The notes under the pieces: generated by a model
The model's input: the letters and a program-made list of their open reading frames with translations, nothing else
Told to the model about the DNA's origin: nothing
Database searches by the model: none
Made by a program: the position numbers and the translations under genes
Shown here: positions 9,814-24,069 of the stretch, piece after piece
How the letters are laid out: the number at the start of each line of letters is the position of its first letter
Numbering within the stretch: position 1 is the stretch's first letter
Source: Chromobotia macracanthus
Taxonomy: Eukaryota > Chordata > Actinopteri > Cypriniformes > Botiidae
Assembly (NCBI GenBank): GCA_036877525.1
Contig: JAZGTH010000063.1
Coordinates: forward strand, 1,230,001 to 1,294,000
DNA: 64,000 nt
Direction: 5' to 3'

Positions 9814-12800
9814 GGTGGAGCAGTTTTACTTTGGACAGAGCTAGCCAGTTTCAGAGACCAACCTCACATGTTAAGAGCTGGTGAGGACAAAAGTCACGTA
9901 AACTTTCCTGCATCATTCAGGTCAGGACACACTGTTACACAATACCTCTGTACTCCTGAATCGACCAGCGCTTCACGTCTCTACTGCCACAGTGAGTGAT
10001 GGGCTGCTGCAGTATATTAAGGGTAATGCGCATGCAACGCAGAAGAGGGAACGGGGTGCTTAAAGGGACGGGGGAAGACCTAGGTCAGCAGGGTGGGAAG
10101 AAGAGCAGCTGATGGAACTGCTGGGAAAGAGGATGAAGAAGTGTGAAGAGACGGGGGTTTGGTGCTAACACCGTTCACAGAATCGCTCTCTACAGCCGTA
10201 TTGATTTTCTGCAGACTTAGAGCTTCACCTTCCACTCTAATCATTCTATAATAGCCAGTGGATGAACACACTCTGAACAAATGACCATAAATCTAACAGG
10301 CCTGATTCTGTTTAGGCAGCTTTCCTTGTGTGTCAGCGAGCCCAGGACAGACTGTGTTTAACACAGACTGACACAGCTGCACACAGGATTTCTCTCTTTA
10401 AATCTCTTTCTGGCCGTCTGTTGCTCACGCTTATTCACAGACTGGTTCAATAAGAATAGTTACTTGACCTTTATTGTGCTCCATTTTAAAGTGTCTGTTA
10501 AACTGAGAAACAAAATGGTTTATTTAAAGAATGTTGTTTAAATTCAATATGAATTGCCATTTGAATATTACATTTCATTTAAAATTGTGCCACATAACCA
10601 GTGTTTAATGAGTATTTAGCGTTTGGTTAAAGCTACTTCCCTCGCTTGCATGCCCAAGGTGATGTCAGCCATAAAGGAAAGTTGATTTAGAAGCTGGATT
10701 ATGAAGACAGTTTCTTTTTATTTTGAATAATGTACAGTGATGAATTGTGCATAATAAGAGCAGGATCCTCTATTACTGTATTTCTGCTAATAGGTGACCC
10801 TGCCTCCTCCACACCATTGAGTATATACAACTGTACACACACACAGTTTTTCAGACACACGCACACTTCCCCTCAATATCCTGCCCTTAACAGATACTTT
10901 TACACCAACTCTACACAGCATAAGATGAAGATCATCATTTATACTGGAGTTAATCACCTCAGACGTCTGTGGTGAAACACAGCAGTGATGTGTTACTCTT
11001 CTGCAGGTTTAGCTTTATGCAGTGCTCCTGCCAGTCCTTCAGTGGATTCATTGAAGAATTTGTGTTTGTGAACACTTTATACTCAGATTGTTATTAGCCC
11101 TGGACTGAGAGGGTGTTGGTCTGCTGTTTTCCTGTCTGTCAGTTTGTAGTGCCATTTAGGGGAAGTCCTAACATGTAGACACAAGTGTAAGCTGTGATTG
11201 CTAGCTGTACTCAAGCTGAGACATGCATCAGGTGTTTTTACAAATACCACAATGACTCAAATATGTAACAAGACTCCTTGTGCGCCAGGCTGACCCGTGA
11301 AGGCCGTGCTGTAGTCGGCCCTCAAATGACTCCGTGCCCTAAGATGAATTTGGTATCAATGGTGAGCAATAGCAGGACTAATCTTATCCAGCCATTGACA
11401 GCATTTATTGTTTTGTATGTAACTGTTTGGCCGGGCATATGTAAGAATCCACCCCATACCAGCTTTAATAAGTGAAAGTGTCAGGAGAGTCGTTTAGAAG
11501 TAGTTTAGCATTTTTAGAAGTATTTCTTGCCGTTTTAAGTTCCCTTTTAGGACAGAGAGCTGCCTGAGAAGAGACTGTTCCACCTGACACTGAATGTTCA
11601 GGACTCTGTGGCAGATTAGAAATGTTCGACACATCTGAGCATGATAATATGTGAGCTTTAAGCTACTTAAAATGGTTCCTCAGCTCTGAAAGCCCCACAA
11701 ATCTGAACAGAGAGAGTGTAGACTTCAGAATGGTATCAGTCTGGTAAGCAAGCAGCCTCTTTCAGTGGAGACACGCCACAAACTAAGACATTCATGGCTT
11801 GAGTTATAGCTGTGTTTCATGACACTCACAAGTGATTAGAGGATGATAAGCACATGCTGCTGCTGAGGTCTTGCTGTAGCACTAGTTTCAGTCCCACAAT
11901 ACCGCAGGCTTCACTTGTCAGTGAATTTACAGCTCTGATAGACAAACTGACTGCCTGACACCAGCAAGAGTGATTTGCAAACTGTACAAGTAGTTAAACA
12001 GAGAAGGAAAAACACTATTTATCCCCCCAATTGAAATCTGATACAAGATGCAAAATTGTTGGGCCTCCTACAGGGAGAAAATAAATCATGAAGTCAGCAT
12101 AAACAGACTGTAAGATGTGGTTGATTCTTGGGACACTTCGCCCAAATCAAACTGGTTTGCATTAAACAGGCCCTTTGTGTGCACAGCTCCGTAAATTGGA
12201 GCCTGTAATTACTGGAATTAAAAAGGAAGGTTTAAAATGAAGTCTAAGCTGGATAGGATAATTTGAGAGTCTGTGGTATGCGGCACATATTAGGGCTTTC
12301 TAAAAATACACCTCCCCCCACCACCCCATAGATTGGAATGTTCCGAAAGCCATTGGAAAGCTTGAGAGAATCGTCCTAACCACACGGACCACAGCGCAGC
12401 GGGGGTGATGCTTCCCGAATCTGGTATCTAGGGTACAAGATTGAGTTTGTCTCTGGTTTCAGACACACCCGTCACTCAGACTAACGCTCCTCTCTGATGA
12501 ACTTTTACCTTCCACTGCACTCTTAGATTTCCCGCTCGCTGATGGCTCTGTGGTGGCAGGAATGATGTCATGATGGTTACCCATAAGCACTTACAGATGG
12601 GCCATAGAACAATACCCAGGTCATCACAAAGTTCTGCTATTCCAACTGCTGAAGGAGGCTGCAGAGTCAGAGAGGGTTGCCACATAGAGTTGATGTACAC
12701 ACATTAAAGTGAACATGGAAAGTACTTAATTTAGTGAACATTCCAGGTCTTATCATTCACAATTCATCAGTGCAAGTTATTCCAAAGAAAAAGGTTTGTC

Positions 12801-13829
12801 ATCTTTAATCAAAGTGTACTAACCTTTTCACCCCTGAAATGACTTTACGTTTAGGCTGACATCATTAATCTCTCTTACATTTCAACCCTTCAACCAACTG
12901 GCTCCATTCTGGTATGTAACACTCACTTTTCATGACTCAATTAATTTTCATGGATAAAATCCACAATATATTTAGTAGTACTTGCCATGTCCACTTAGAA
13001 AGCAACTAAAGAACTTCTTTATGTCTTCTGTATGTTCACTTGAGTGTTTGTTTGTGCTGAGTAAGCAGGTCTCAGATGCAGGCCTGCACTAATGCCAGCT
13101 TTGAGTTTCAGACTTGTTCTCAGCTCCAGACAGGATGGAGTGAGGCAGGGCTTCCAGGCAGGCCTTTCAGGGGAAGGGAGGAGCATCAGGCTGGCTACCT
13201 TCCTTGTCTCAGGGGCCGGTACGATCTGGGCTAATTGAGATTGATTGGATGTTATTTTTCCTCTTGCAAATGTAGTCCATTAGCTTGGCACATGCATAAT
13301 CAGTTTAGAGCACAGTTAACTGAATGTAATCATGTTCTACGGTGTCTGCTCGCACAAAATCCACTCCAGATGCTGCTTGGCTGTGGAAAGAGAGGAAGAA
13401 AGTGCCGTCACTATCACATGGGGAATCTTTACCCAAGAAAGGCCTCATAACGTTCACCCCTGCAGCACCGCCTCCATCGCCAGCATGCTGGTCTTGCTCC
13501 ATTAAACATACAAACTATACAAACTGTGTGTCGGCCACATTCACACTCTGTACTCAACTGGTCTCTCATCTGTTCACTGCTGCCCAAAACTCCTGCAAAA
13601 AGAACCCCAGATCACGCTGATGTATCTCAGCTATGCTAACAGCACGCTAACCACGCTCCTAAAGTGACCCATAGTCCAATGCAAAGCATCTGGATTTTGG
13701 ATGCTCTCCACTTATTTTCCCTCCAGTGCAATCCAAGCGGATCAGCTGGGGTGTGAGAAAGGAAAATGTGTACGCTCTAAAGAAAAAAAAATGCTAAAAC
13801 AAAATGGACAGTAATGCGAAAGTTGGGAT

Positions 13830-14120
13830 TAGCTGCAGCAGCTACACTGAAAGTATTAATGTTCCTCTATTGTCATCACTGTCATCATCATCAACCTCCA
13901 GAACAGAATCCCGATTGATCAGACCGACCCTCTCCATTAATAGTGATAATTTTTATCAGGATTTATCCACATCAGCGGGCTGAAATGAGGAATGCCCTGG
14001 CTCCAGCAAGATCGCAAGATTGTTTTTATCATCACATAAAAGTGCAGAGTAATTTTGAGTTAAAGTCACGAGGGAGCATTTTACCAGTATTGGTATGGCT
14101 CGTGGTTATATCTTTCATCT
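13830..14120. promoter_or_regulatory. Candidate conserved noncoding element
   Basis: This block is repeat-free and of balanced composition, with several homeodomain-like cores: attaatg, ccattaatagtgataatttt and a GATAAT/TTATC pair around 13935-13965. It also has CG-containing words (ccgattgatcagaccgac) that are uncommon in decayed intron sequence. The regulatory call is inferred from texture only. Confidence 0.25.
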
Positions 14121-14247
14121 GTGGACACTGAAGCTCAACCTCTATGCCAGAGAGAACGACACGCCCAACTCTACAACTCCCTCCAGACGTGTGTTAGAGA
14201 AGAGACGGATGGAGAGATGGAGGGAGGGGAGGCAGGTCTGAGCAACA

Positions 14248-14268
14248 GAGAGAGAGAGAGAGAGAGAT
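14248..14268. repeat. (GA)n microsatellite
   Basis: A short pure GA run follows a purine-rich stretch that begins near 14205. Confidence 0.85.
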
Positions 14269-15806
14269 ACTCTGCTAATTATCATGGCTGGCCTGTGATT
14301 GTTCAGTAATAGTGCTCAGTGGGGAAAAAGGTTTGCTGCTGTTCCAGGAAGGGCTGAGCTTTGATTTACCGGTAGTACCGCGCTAATAAAGCACCCGTTC
14401 CATATCCACAGAGCAACTGCTGAGACATCCTGCCCCTCTCCAGTCAAAGACAATCCATATCACCTACAGGAGCCCAACAACAGGTTTCGTTGGAACCAAA
14501 CATTGCACTTCTGTCTTCTTGTGGAAAAGTTGCGAAAGCATGTGAATGACTGACAGAAACTGACAGTTTCATTGTGAAAAGACACAATGAAAGTGAATGG
14601 GATGCATTTCCCTAACATTCTGCTTTTTGTTATAGGTCAAAGTCATAAAGAAAGTAAATGATGACAGAATTGCACGTTTTGGGGATGATCTTGATCTGTC
14701 TGAGCTCCAGGTTGCCCTGTCTCACAGCTCACAGGGTGCTGAACTCTGGCTCACAGAAGCCAAACAGGTGCTCACTATACTTTAAGAGGAGGAACTGGAT
14801 TACTTTCCCCAGTAAGAGGAGTCAAGTTTTGCTGGGGAGGTGTCTGTCAGTGTAGGAGGGGAGGACATTGGTTTGTAGTGGGTGTCTGGAAGTCTGCAGG
14901 ATTTTCACTAGTCCTCTGGCCCACACCTCAGAAAAGCCAGACACTGAACCACTGCCCCACTGTAACAGATGGTTATACACACACCTGACCTTCCGTTTGT
15001 GTGCGTGTTCAGTGGAGGGACCAAATACTCATGGTAGGCCATGCACAGCTTTAATATGTTTTTCTATACTGCTGAAGTTGAGAGTAAGGGAGAGAGTGTT
15101 TTGTTTTTATCCAGATATTGTTGTGTTGTAATATTTTAATTTCTCCCCCCCCTTTTCTTTTTGGGAAGTCAGACAAGAGCAGCTAGGCAGCGCTCCTGCT
15201 GAAGGAAGCTGCAGATCCTGTTATCTGCTGCCTGATCAGTGGACAGGAGGCTCATGAGGGACAGGGTGGACTCAGATCAGAGAGCATGTTATACCACTGT
15301 AGAAAGGCAGTGACAGATGAGGGTCTCTGTTATATCAGAAAATTCAAATCTGTTTTAAAATTCATCTGCCAAGTTAAAATGTATTCAATTTCTTGTCACA
15401 TGACAAATTTGTGTGAATTTAATTTGACAATTTAAAATATTCACGTCAAAAACTAATTTTTTAAATTAGCTTCATTTCTATTTTAGACATACAATACGGA
15501 AATGTACTTAAGGTTGTACAGTCAAATCTTTCTTTTCCCTGCTTTCTCTCTCTTTGTTGTTGTTAGAAACCTATTCTCAGTGATTCTCTGTGTAATTTAA
15601 CACCTTATAAAGAACAAACTGTTGCAGTCACCATAGAGAAACAGCAAAGTGTTCCTTTTCAAAGGTGGAGGAGAAATCTCAAGCTGTGGTTCTGACTGGC
15701 TCTGTCTATTTTAAGTTGATGATAGAAGTTTTCTAGAGTGCTGTTACGTTGCAGAGCATTAAACATTGTGTGCCGGACTGACCCGACTCCCTTTTTAATT
15801 CAGTTA

Positions 15807-15975
15807 TTTGACATTTAGTAGATGCTCTGAAGCGATTTAAAAGTTCTCTCACTGCAGGCACACTCCCTCTGGGGTTAAGTGGCTCGCTCAAGGGCGCAGT
15901 GTTGATGGGTCTTTTGTTCATGAATTACACCCCCGGGTTTCAGCCTCTGACTTTTACATTCCTAGTTCCCAGCCC
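15807..15975. mobile_element. Degenerate dispersed repeat (fish SINE/LINE-tail type)
   Basis: The segments gacatttagtagatgctctg...aagcgattta and ggggttaagtggctcgctca...agggcgcagtg resemble a widespread fish repeat that reads roughly 'catttagcagacgcttttatccaaagcgactta' followed by 'ttaagggccttgctcaagggccca'. A second degenerate copy lies at 41876-42010. I recognise the motif but cannot name the family with certainty. Confidence 0.5.
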
Positions 15976-16764
15976 AGATTTTAGCAACTTTGCCTTTTTA
16001 CATTGTGCTTTAATCAGTGTGTTATCTGAGATGGCTTTAGTCGTGTAAAATACATTAATGTTATATAGTTTATATTGCAATCTATGCCAACTACTTTCTG
16101 ACTGAGCTCCTCAGCTCCTCCCTCCAGCTCTTATCTGCTGTCAAAAGTACCTTATTTTAGCCTAATTTGATCAACTTGTTTCATGGTTTTCCTGAGATTT
16201 ACCTGTGTTTGTCAAATGTTTTTCAAACTAAATGCTGATTGGCTAAGATAGTAAAGCTATGCAGCTATAAAGTTAATGCTCATATTCTTTGGTTTTGCAT
16301 ATTTAGAAATGTTTGAGTTCATACAGCCATTTCTGAGTGCAGTTGCTGAGATCTCTTCTGAAACTCACGTTTACCGTACTCAGCAGAAAACTTGCTCTCA
16401 GACTCATTTCTTTGTGACAGAAACAGTGGAGATATTAAAGGTGTTTTTGTCGTGTTTTTCTTTTGAGGGGGAGAAAGAGATGGTGGAGCAACAGATCAGC
16501 TTACTGCTTCACCAACATCAATACATCAGTGACTAAATAACCAGATGAATGGTTTGTGAGTGTCCCAGGCCACAAGACTTCTCTCAGTGCTTAGTGGCAG
16601 GTGGAGGGCTGGAAAACACAGTGTGTTTTGCTTTGGGCTGCTGAAGAGAGTCTTGGGAGAAATAAATCCACACATGAAATGAGCTTTTGGACCTCACTGT
16701 TTTTCACTCATCTCTCATCACAGATTATATCTCTCTTCTGACTCCACGTAACAAAGTTCTGCTG

Positions 16765-16812
16765 AAATGTGCGAATGCACGTCGTTCTAAATGTGCGAAT
16801 GCACGTCATTCT
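16765..16812. repeat. Two-copy 24-bp tandem duplication
   Basis: Units 16765-16788 and 16789-16812 are identical except for one base (gtcGttct against gtcAttct). Each contains the near-palindrome tgcgaatgca. The high identity suggests a recent duplication. Confidence 0.9.
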
Positions 16813-17970
16813 AATGCTGGAGACTTTACCTGAGTGTTCTGTGGTATGTTGCACAGCAGAGATGATGTCCTCTGAGCTCCTCATGAGGGTTAGGACAACT
16901 GAATGCTTTAGGCTTCAGAACAGCTTAGATCAGTTTACTGTACATTTACAGGGTGGTCCAGACTGATAGAGTCCAGGATAGTGAAGGTATTCAATGATAA
17001 CATGCTGTTCACCAGCAAAATGTAGCTGAGAACTTTGGTGGCCATGGAAATCATGCTGGTTTGGATAGTTTAAACAGTGGTGGCATTTGTTGGGAACCAG
17101 CCTGCTTATTTTAGTAGACTCTCAGAAACCTCTCTTGAGATCAGTCTTTGAATGGGGTTGATTTTCTGGCCTTCTGCAGCCCTTCTGAGATGGGCATCCA
17201 ATGAAGCGTCTTATTCATGACCTAACTGCTGTTCACTGGAGTGCAGGGTTAGGTCTGGGAGCTGTAAATCTCTCTGGGTTATGAGGGCAATGTTTTCACC
17301 AGATGCAGGCTACACATTTTCATCCCTTTGTAATTAAGCAGTTCAGCTCGAGGTGTCATATGGTTTTTATTGGGAACCGTCTGGAAAAAATCATTTCACA
17401 CCTTGTTTTCTCATCATGTGCTTTACTGCATGTAAAAGAGGGAAAACTGTGAGAAACCAAATTAAAAATGGGGAAATGAAAGATTAAGGATCCATGGTAA
17501 TATACTGAATAGAGATGAATGTAATTCTATCCCCAATAGCATCACATCCCTCTATCTGTCTTCATTTCTTTCTCCCTTTCTCTTTCACTTCCTGTGATAT
17601 GCTTACACTTATTAAAATAAAGAGGAAGATGTTGGAGGAACGACAGAGCACAAGCGCTTAGTGCAAGTTTATAAACATCACGTTCATTCTTTTCTAACTC
17701 AGTATGCCTGTGAAGGACACGCAAAGACCTATACTTTATTTTAATGAAGCCCCTCCTACTGAGGTCAACTCTGAGGTCAAAGTCTTTTTTTTACTAGCTG
17801 CAGCTGTTGACAGAAAGGGAAAAAGAGGTTTGTTGTTAAGAGGTTTCACACATTTGTGTATCATGAAGCATTTGTCATACAGCAGTGCTGATTTATAAAG
17901 TGGACATTTTGGCACTGTGGGTGTAGAGATGAAACACAGAGACAGAAGTCTTTAACACAGCCACCAAATT

Positions 17971-18050
17971 CTTCCTGTCTCTCTGCTTTTCTCTCTCTCC
18001 TTCTCTGTCTCTCTCTCTCTCAGTCTCTCTCTCCTCCTCTCTCTCTCTCA
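17971..18050. repeat. CT-rich polypyrimidine tract
   Basis: About 80 bp of nearly uninterrupted C/T, mostly (CT)n with TCC interruptions, ends in ctctctcacc. No exon follows it, so it is not a splice acceptor that I can support. Confidence 0.85.
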
Positions 18051-18169
18051 CCACATTCAATCAACACCAGTCCTAAAATTAGGCATGCTGTCTGTGGCAG
18101 ACTTGGATCGTTCGTTTGAACGGGTTATCTCTGTCACTGTGCAGGAATTTCCTTAATTTATAACTCGTT

Positions 18170-18330
18170 AGGTTGGAATGGTCTTGTTCTGCTAATTTGA
18201 ACCAGAACACTGTCTTTGCTACTGAATAAACGAGCTCTCCGGGAGACGTTATATTTTTGCCACCAGAGAAGATTACAAGATCTTGCTATGCAAATGATTA
18301 TTCAAATGATTGTTATATTAAATTAAGCAG
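18170..18330. promoter_or_regulatory. Candidate conserved noncoding element with POU octamer
   Basis: This repeat-free block contains ATGCAAAT at 18288-18295, immediately followed by a second related word (attcaaatgattgt), and a run of AT-hooks and TAAT-like sites (ttaaattaagc). Its texture resembles an enhancer. This is inferred. Confidence 0.25.
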
Positions 18331-21300
18331 AGAGAAGAGAGGGAGTTACATGAGGCAGGTTTTATTAAATATTTGTTGATGTGGCTGGTCTCAGTGGGTC
18401 TGTGTGTGTGTGTGTACACACTCAGAGCTAAGCTTTCTTTCTGTATTTAGTCTGAGCTGACCTCTAGATGATCTTTTTTAATCTTCCTCTATGACATCAT
18501 CTGATTCAGAGTTTTGTGTTCTTTAGTCTCTAGGTGACCTGTGCTCCTTTTAAATACATATCTTGTTACCCTCATCCCTGTATAGACTTTAATAGGCATT
18601 GCCTTAGAAATGTTATGAATAGGAGACCCACCTCCCCTCTGTCAGAAATATAGCTCGGCCTCTGTTATTCCAATCTGTCGTCCTTCTGATGAGTTATTTC
18701 CTTTCATTTTATGGCTTGAGAGATCTTTGAACTTTCAGATGATGAGAGGTGATATTGCTGCAGTTTGTATCTGAATGCAGCAGCGAATGAGGGAGTGCTA
18801 GCTGAATTATTCCAAATTTCCTTAGATATATTTGACTGGCCTTCACATTCAGATCATTTTTAGAAAGCTCTGGAATGAAAATGGCCCAACATTCACTCTT
18901 TATCCATTGTTTTGGCAATTTTTTCTAGCTTCATTTTCATTGATGAACGATTTGATGGATAGGTCTTTAAAGTTTAGAGCGGATGCTCATGTTCTGTGCT
19001 GTGTATTATGTTTAGTTACAACATTGATCGACAAGCAGGCCATCATTACCTTCACCACTGTATCTCTTGACTCACAGAGTTTTAAACGCTCCAGCACACA
19101 CACAGTTTGTTTCTCCACCTCATATGTTGTGCTTTTTAGTTTAAACTTCTTTTAATTCTATGAATTTTTTGTAAATTCATTGCACTGCCTCCTAAAATCT
19201 ACTGATATGTTTACCCTCTGTTAGTTTTTTTTTTGCTGAATGTATCCACTCCATCCAAACTTGAGATTTTGTAACTTTTAGTTATGGTGCAACAAAAACT
19301 GCACATGGCAACAGCTCCACATCTAGAATGCATGCCAACTGTGGCCAGCTGAGAGCAGTCCTTGTTTTTGGTTCCCAACATCAGATAAAACAGGAAAACT
19401 AATGGAGCTGTTTAAGGACAAAGAGAAAAGGTGATTGATTTTTTTTTTCTTCAGTAGACTGTTAGGATGGAGGGTCTTTAGGAGAATATTTACCTACATC
19501 CTGTCTTAATAGAGATGCTGTATATCAGGGTGATCAGGGCAGAGGTCAGGACTGAGTGGAGCAATTAAAGCCTTTGCATCTGCCAGCGCAGGACCGTCCT
19601 GCTGTGTTCGCGAACACAGAGAGATGTGCAGGGAGTGCACAAAAAGACTTCTGTGTAAAGACTTCTTAGTGAAAACTTACTAGATTTCACTAAGACCACA
19701 CTGAGCTTAAGAGGTTTCGCACCTGTTGACCTTCCTACATTTTTGTGTGAGCTTTTAAAATCTGCTTGTCTTTATTTCTTCTGTCTAGATTCCCTGCTCT
19801 TCACTGGCTGTTTTTGACCCGTGTTCCATGGCCAGCCTGTTACAGCTGGACAGTGCAGACATGACAGATGTGTCCTGGGTCTGTGCTCTCTCACCCTTGA
19901 CCACCCCAGGGGAGGAGCAAGAGTAGAGATTTGTATGAGGGTGGTAAGAACACAGATATAAACCAGACCAGCCATTTTCTCGTATCCATCTCATAAATAT
20001 TTGTGTGGCTGATTTATAAACAAGCCACGCTAAGACGAGATCAAAGTTAGCCGTATCGGTTATAGAAAAACCTGGCTTCTCACAGTGCTGCCCCACACAT
20101 CATGTTTATACCTATTAGACCTCAGGACTGTACATCACCAGAGACTGGCAGGGTTTTAGACCAGGCTGCTCACACTGAAAAGCTAATGGTGCCCCACTGA
20201 GGGTACAGGGCTCTGGCCACAGCACCAAAGACACAGAGATTAGTTTAATACTGAATGAAACTGCAGCGCCCTGTTGAGAAACTCAACTGTCAGAATGCAG
20301 GTGTCTGTCGGGTTTCGAAGCATGTGCTGTGATGTTATGTATAAATGTGGAGATCAGAGACTGTGTGCCCAGGAGGAGGACAGCAGACAGCTGCACGGCT
20401 TCTCCAGCCAGCCAGAGAGGCGACCTACACAAAGGCAGAGGTGGGGGTGGGTGGTTAAGGGTCAGCACTAGCGTGGGACTGCTAACACTGGGGCACATGG
20501 CAAAGCTGCGGCACACAAACATATGTTCAAACAGACACGCGCACATGCATGCATGCATGCTGCAACTTACTGCTGTGGTGGACAAGAGGTGTCCTAGTAT
20601 GGACAATTCTCATTAATAAGAGCACAAGCTAGCAGATGCAGGCGGCTGGGGGAGGAAGGCTGTTTTTGACCCTTGTGGGAGGGTTAGCAAACTTAGTAAT
20701 GGTAGAGAAAGGGAACCGTTCTCCATGGAGATCTCCCCTTTTGTCCTAAAAATAGCTGAATAAACAGGGAATCCATCACTAGGACAGGGTGTGCCCTGGG
20801 TGCAAGCGCAGAGAGAGTGGCTGCTAAACAGCCTATCTGGAGACATCTGTCCGAGCCCCATAGAAAAACAGGGTGAAACATGGACAGCCACTGGATGTTT
20901 GCCTACACGAGTCCTTTCTATATATTCGAATTGTCTTAAATAATTTTTATTAAGATGTTTTTAGATTTGTTTCTCTTCAGGGCTGGTGTGCTGTTTTGTG
21001 TTCCACAATGCTCATCTGGCATGTTTGCTTTGCCACAGTAACATTTTGACAAATTATCCCCAACCTCGAAAGACTAGTTTGAAAAACTTATCTCGAAACA
21101 CCTGAATTGAATGCCAGAAGTGACAGAACATCTCTTGACAGCCTTCACTGTGAAACTTATTAGAATATAATATGATATATAATATAAATACTAAAATATT
21201 AGAATATAGCATTTTTTTTGTCTGTCTTCAGTTCCATTTGTACATAACTGTAATATCTTCCTGGCCAGGCCAGAGGTTTTATTCAGGTAAAGCCACGCAT

Positions 21301-21684
21301 GGAGCACAGGAGAGTTTGTTATGCACGACTTCAAAGATCTCCTGCCGCATCAGAGAGCAGCCGCTGAGCGGGCAGGCGGAGTGGCTGTCTGAGAAGGGTT
21401 ACTGAATTATTACTGATGCTTTGGGGGGGTAACTGTCCGACTGCAGGTCTGGGGAATATTAATCATTTATTTGATTGTCCGTATGTGCTGATTAATCAGT
21501 TTGAGGGAGATCTTCAGAATTAACTACCCTATTATTCCCTCATAAGAACAGATAAGAGAGAAGGCTTTAAAATATCATGTACCATTTATCATGTATTTTT
21601 AGTTCCCTGCAGATGAAGGCGGGTGCAATAAAAACTGAGGTGAGATTAGGCAGAACAGCAACCAAGGGAAAGTGGGGGAGGTAT

Positions 21685-21698
21685 AGAGAGAGAGAGAG

Positions 21699-21730
<32 letters not shown>

Positions 21731-21745
21731 AGAGAGAGAGAGAGA
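21685..21745. repeat. (GA)n-(A)n-(GA)n compound tract
   Basis: An A-run of about 30 bases is flanked on both sides by GA repeats. It is a homopurine tract of about 60 bp on the + strand, and its length is likely uncertain in the assembly. Confidence 0.9.
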
Positions 21746-22540
21746 TCATTTAGATCTGACCAGGACAGAGTATAACAGAATTTTACGGTTGTATTTCACA
21801 AGCAGTATGGTTTGAGAAGCAAGAACTAGGCTTACATAACCAGAGAGGCAGAGTCTAACTATGTGATCTTTGGAGGACAAACAGGCAGCATGTGAGCTGA
21901 AATTAGCCACTGCAGGAGCAACAGGAAGTAGAAAACAATTGTGCTCTTCACCTGTAATCCACCTGACTGAAAGGCAGTGAGAGGTGGGGGGTGGCAGTCG
22001 TGAACTGGTGAACCTGGAGCCTGTCATAGGTGAGTGAGTTGTACTTGCTTTTGGCTGTGCATGATCAAACAATGGCAAAGTTCCTGGGTGCCCCACCCGT
22101 GTTTGAACCCGCCCTATAAATTCTCTATCCGCTGGCTGCTTGATGTGTTATGTCATGTGGTAATGGCTTTGATTTCGACATAGCTCCGTTTGTAAATACA
22201 TGAGCCTTTTAAAGAGCTGTGGTTACTTTTACAAGCATGCCGCTCCGGGCAATTTGGTGGAGAGTGTAGGAGAGGGAGAAAGTGAGAGCGAGAAACATCG
22301 AGCCGCTCTAGAAACTGTATACACTTCTCTCGTAATGCCACTGCCGAGCCTGTCTGTGCCTGCAGACGCTCATCGCATGTTCAGTGTACAGAGAGACGGA
22401 AACCCGAGCGAAGCAGGAGGGATGTTTCTCTACACTCAGAAACAGTTACACACTTTAACAATCTTCAGACACTCTGCAAACTGACCTGCAGTCATTCTGA
22501 AACATTAAACAGAGCTGCTGTGTTCACATGGCCAGAGTTA

Positions 22541-22605
22541 ACGGAATAGTTCACCCAAAAATAAAAGTGCTATCATTTACACATCCAGGCCTGTTGCATT
22601 TCTGA
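22541..22605. mobile_element. Fragment of otophysan-type dispersed repeat
   Basis: The segment ggaatagttcacccaaaaat followed by aaaagtgctatcatttacac matches the end of the same repeat family as 5378-5620 (the 'agttcacccaaaaatgaaaattctgtcatcatttactca' type). Only one end is recognisable. Confidence 0.5.
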
Positions 22606-24069
22606 ATGTACTGTAGTCACCACTTAGTTTAAATTAATCTCTTTTTCCCATACTGTAAAAGTAAATGATTCTGCTTTTGGTATGGAAAAAAGCCCCGATC
22701 AACATTCACTTTGTGAAAAAACAAAAACCTAAATGGTGAGTGAGGCGCTCAGTCTCTAACATTGTTCCTTGTGTGTTTTCAGAAAGTCAAACAGGCTTTG
22801 TAACTTGCTAATACCCTGTCCTAGCTCATCACTTAAGAACTTCTGCCACTTACTGTAAGTGGAAAACATTTTGTTTTTTCTGCCAGTAACTAAACTGCAG
22901 TAGGTCAGCCCGCTGCAAATCTCATAAGCAGGGCACTCTTCCACAACCTTTAATACATTAAAATCACAAGTTGTCCTTTTGGCGGCTTAATGTGACCATA
23001 TAACTAACACACAGTTTACATTAAGAGGGATGCAAAGCTTTGCCGTGCTGACGCAGTAGATGTGCTGGAATTAAATTCCTTCAAATGAGTGCCCATGGCT
23101 GCAACCTTTACCTTGTTTTTACCTTCACAGGTACTGATGGTGTGAAGGTTATTTTGGACTCGCTGGCAGAGCTGCTTCAGAGATGCAGCACGTATATCTC
23201 AGTGACACTCAAGCATTGGAGATGCCTCCAGTTAGCTCAGGAGATTCTCAGCTGTAATTATGCTGCACTTTGAATGATAAGGGTTAGATTATTGATCTGC
23301 CATTGATCTCTCTGATCAATGAGAATTTTTTTGTGTTTTCAAGGGAAGTGAAGTTGTGTTTCTTTTGGGTTAGTAAGGTATCTGATGTCAGATTTATAAA
23401 CCACTGTGTGCTTTCAGCACCCCTGTAGATTCTGCCCTGAGTTATGGGATGGACAGGTGAGTCTCTCCCAAAAATCTCAACTTTTAGCACCAGTCATCAG
23501 GTTCCTCTGGACTCAGAAGCAGCTCCTTTAATTTATGACTCTGATGAGCACAACATGCATCTTGGGGGGACGGTTCTTTTGTTTCGTTTTAATATTTTTG
23601 TACCATCAGTGTGTGTGTTTTGTATTGTTCAGATTTAAAGATGTATATGTTTAGATATAGATTTAATTTTTATGTAGTTTTGCTTTTTGAAATGTCTGTA
23701 TGTAATTTTTGCCCCTATTTCTTTGATTTAATATGTCTGTGTATAGTGGCTGTTTAGTGGAGTGTGCTTTTGTGAATGACACATACGGTACTGCAGCGAC
23801 CGAACATATTCAGTTCCTCACAATACATGGCTTTAGTTTAATAACACTACATGTTGATTTGCTTATATCAGGTAGCAGTATACTTAACACCACAGCATTC
23901 TGGCCCAAAATGTACATTATATATTTAAAGCACTTCACATGTATGCACTTAAAGTCAAAGCAGTTGAGTTTAGGCAAACAGATGAATGTATCTTTAGAAA
24001 GTGAGAGAGCCACTAGTAAATGGATAGGTGCTCAGAGTTTGTATAAGCACTACATCGCCCTCAGACACT

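Noticed and set aside
18001..18060. Long polypyrimidine tract followed by 'tctctctcacc' as a possible splice acceptor
   Set aside because: No AG followed by an open, conserved frame or a donor; better explained as simple sequence.
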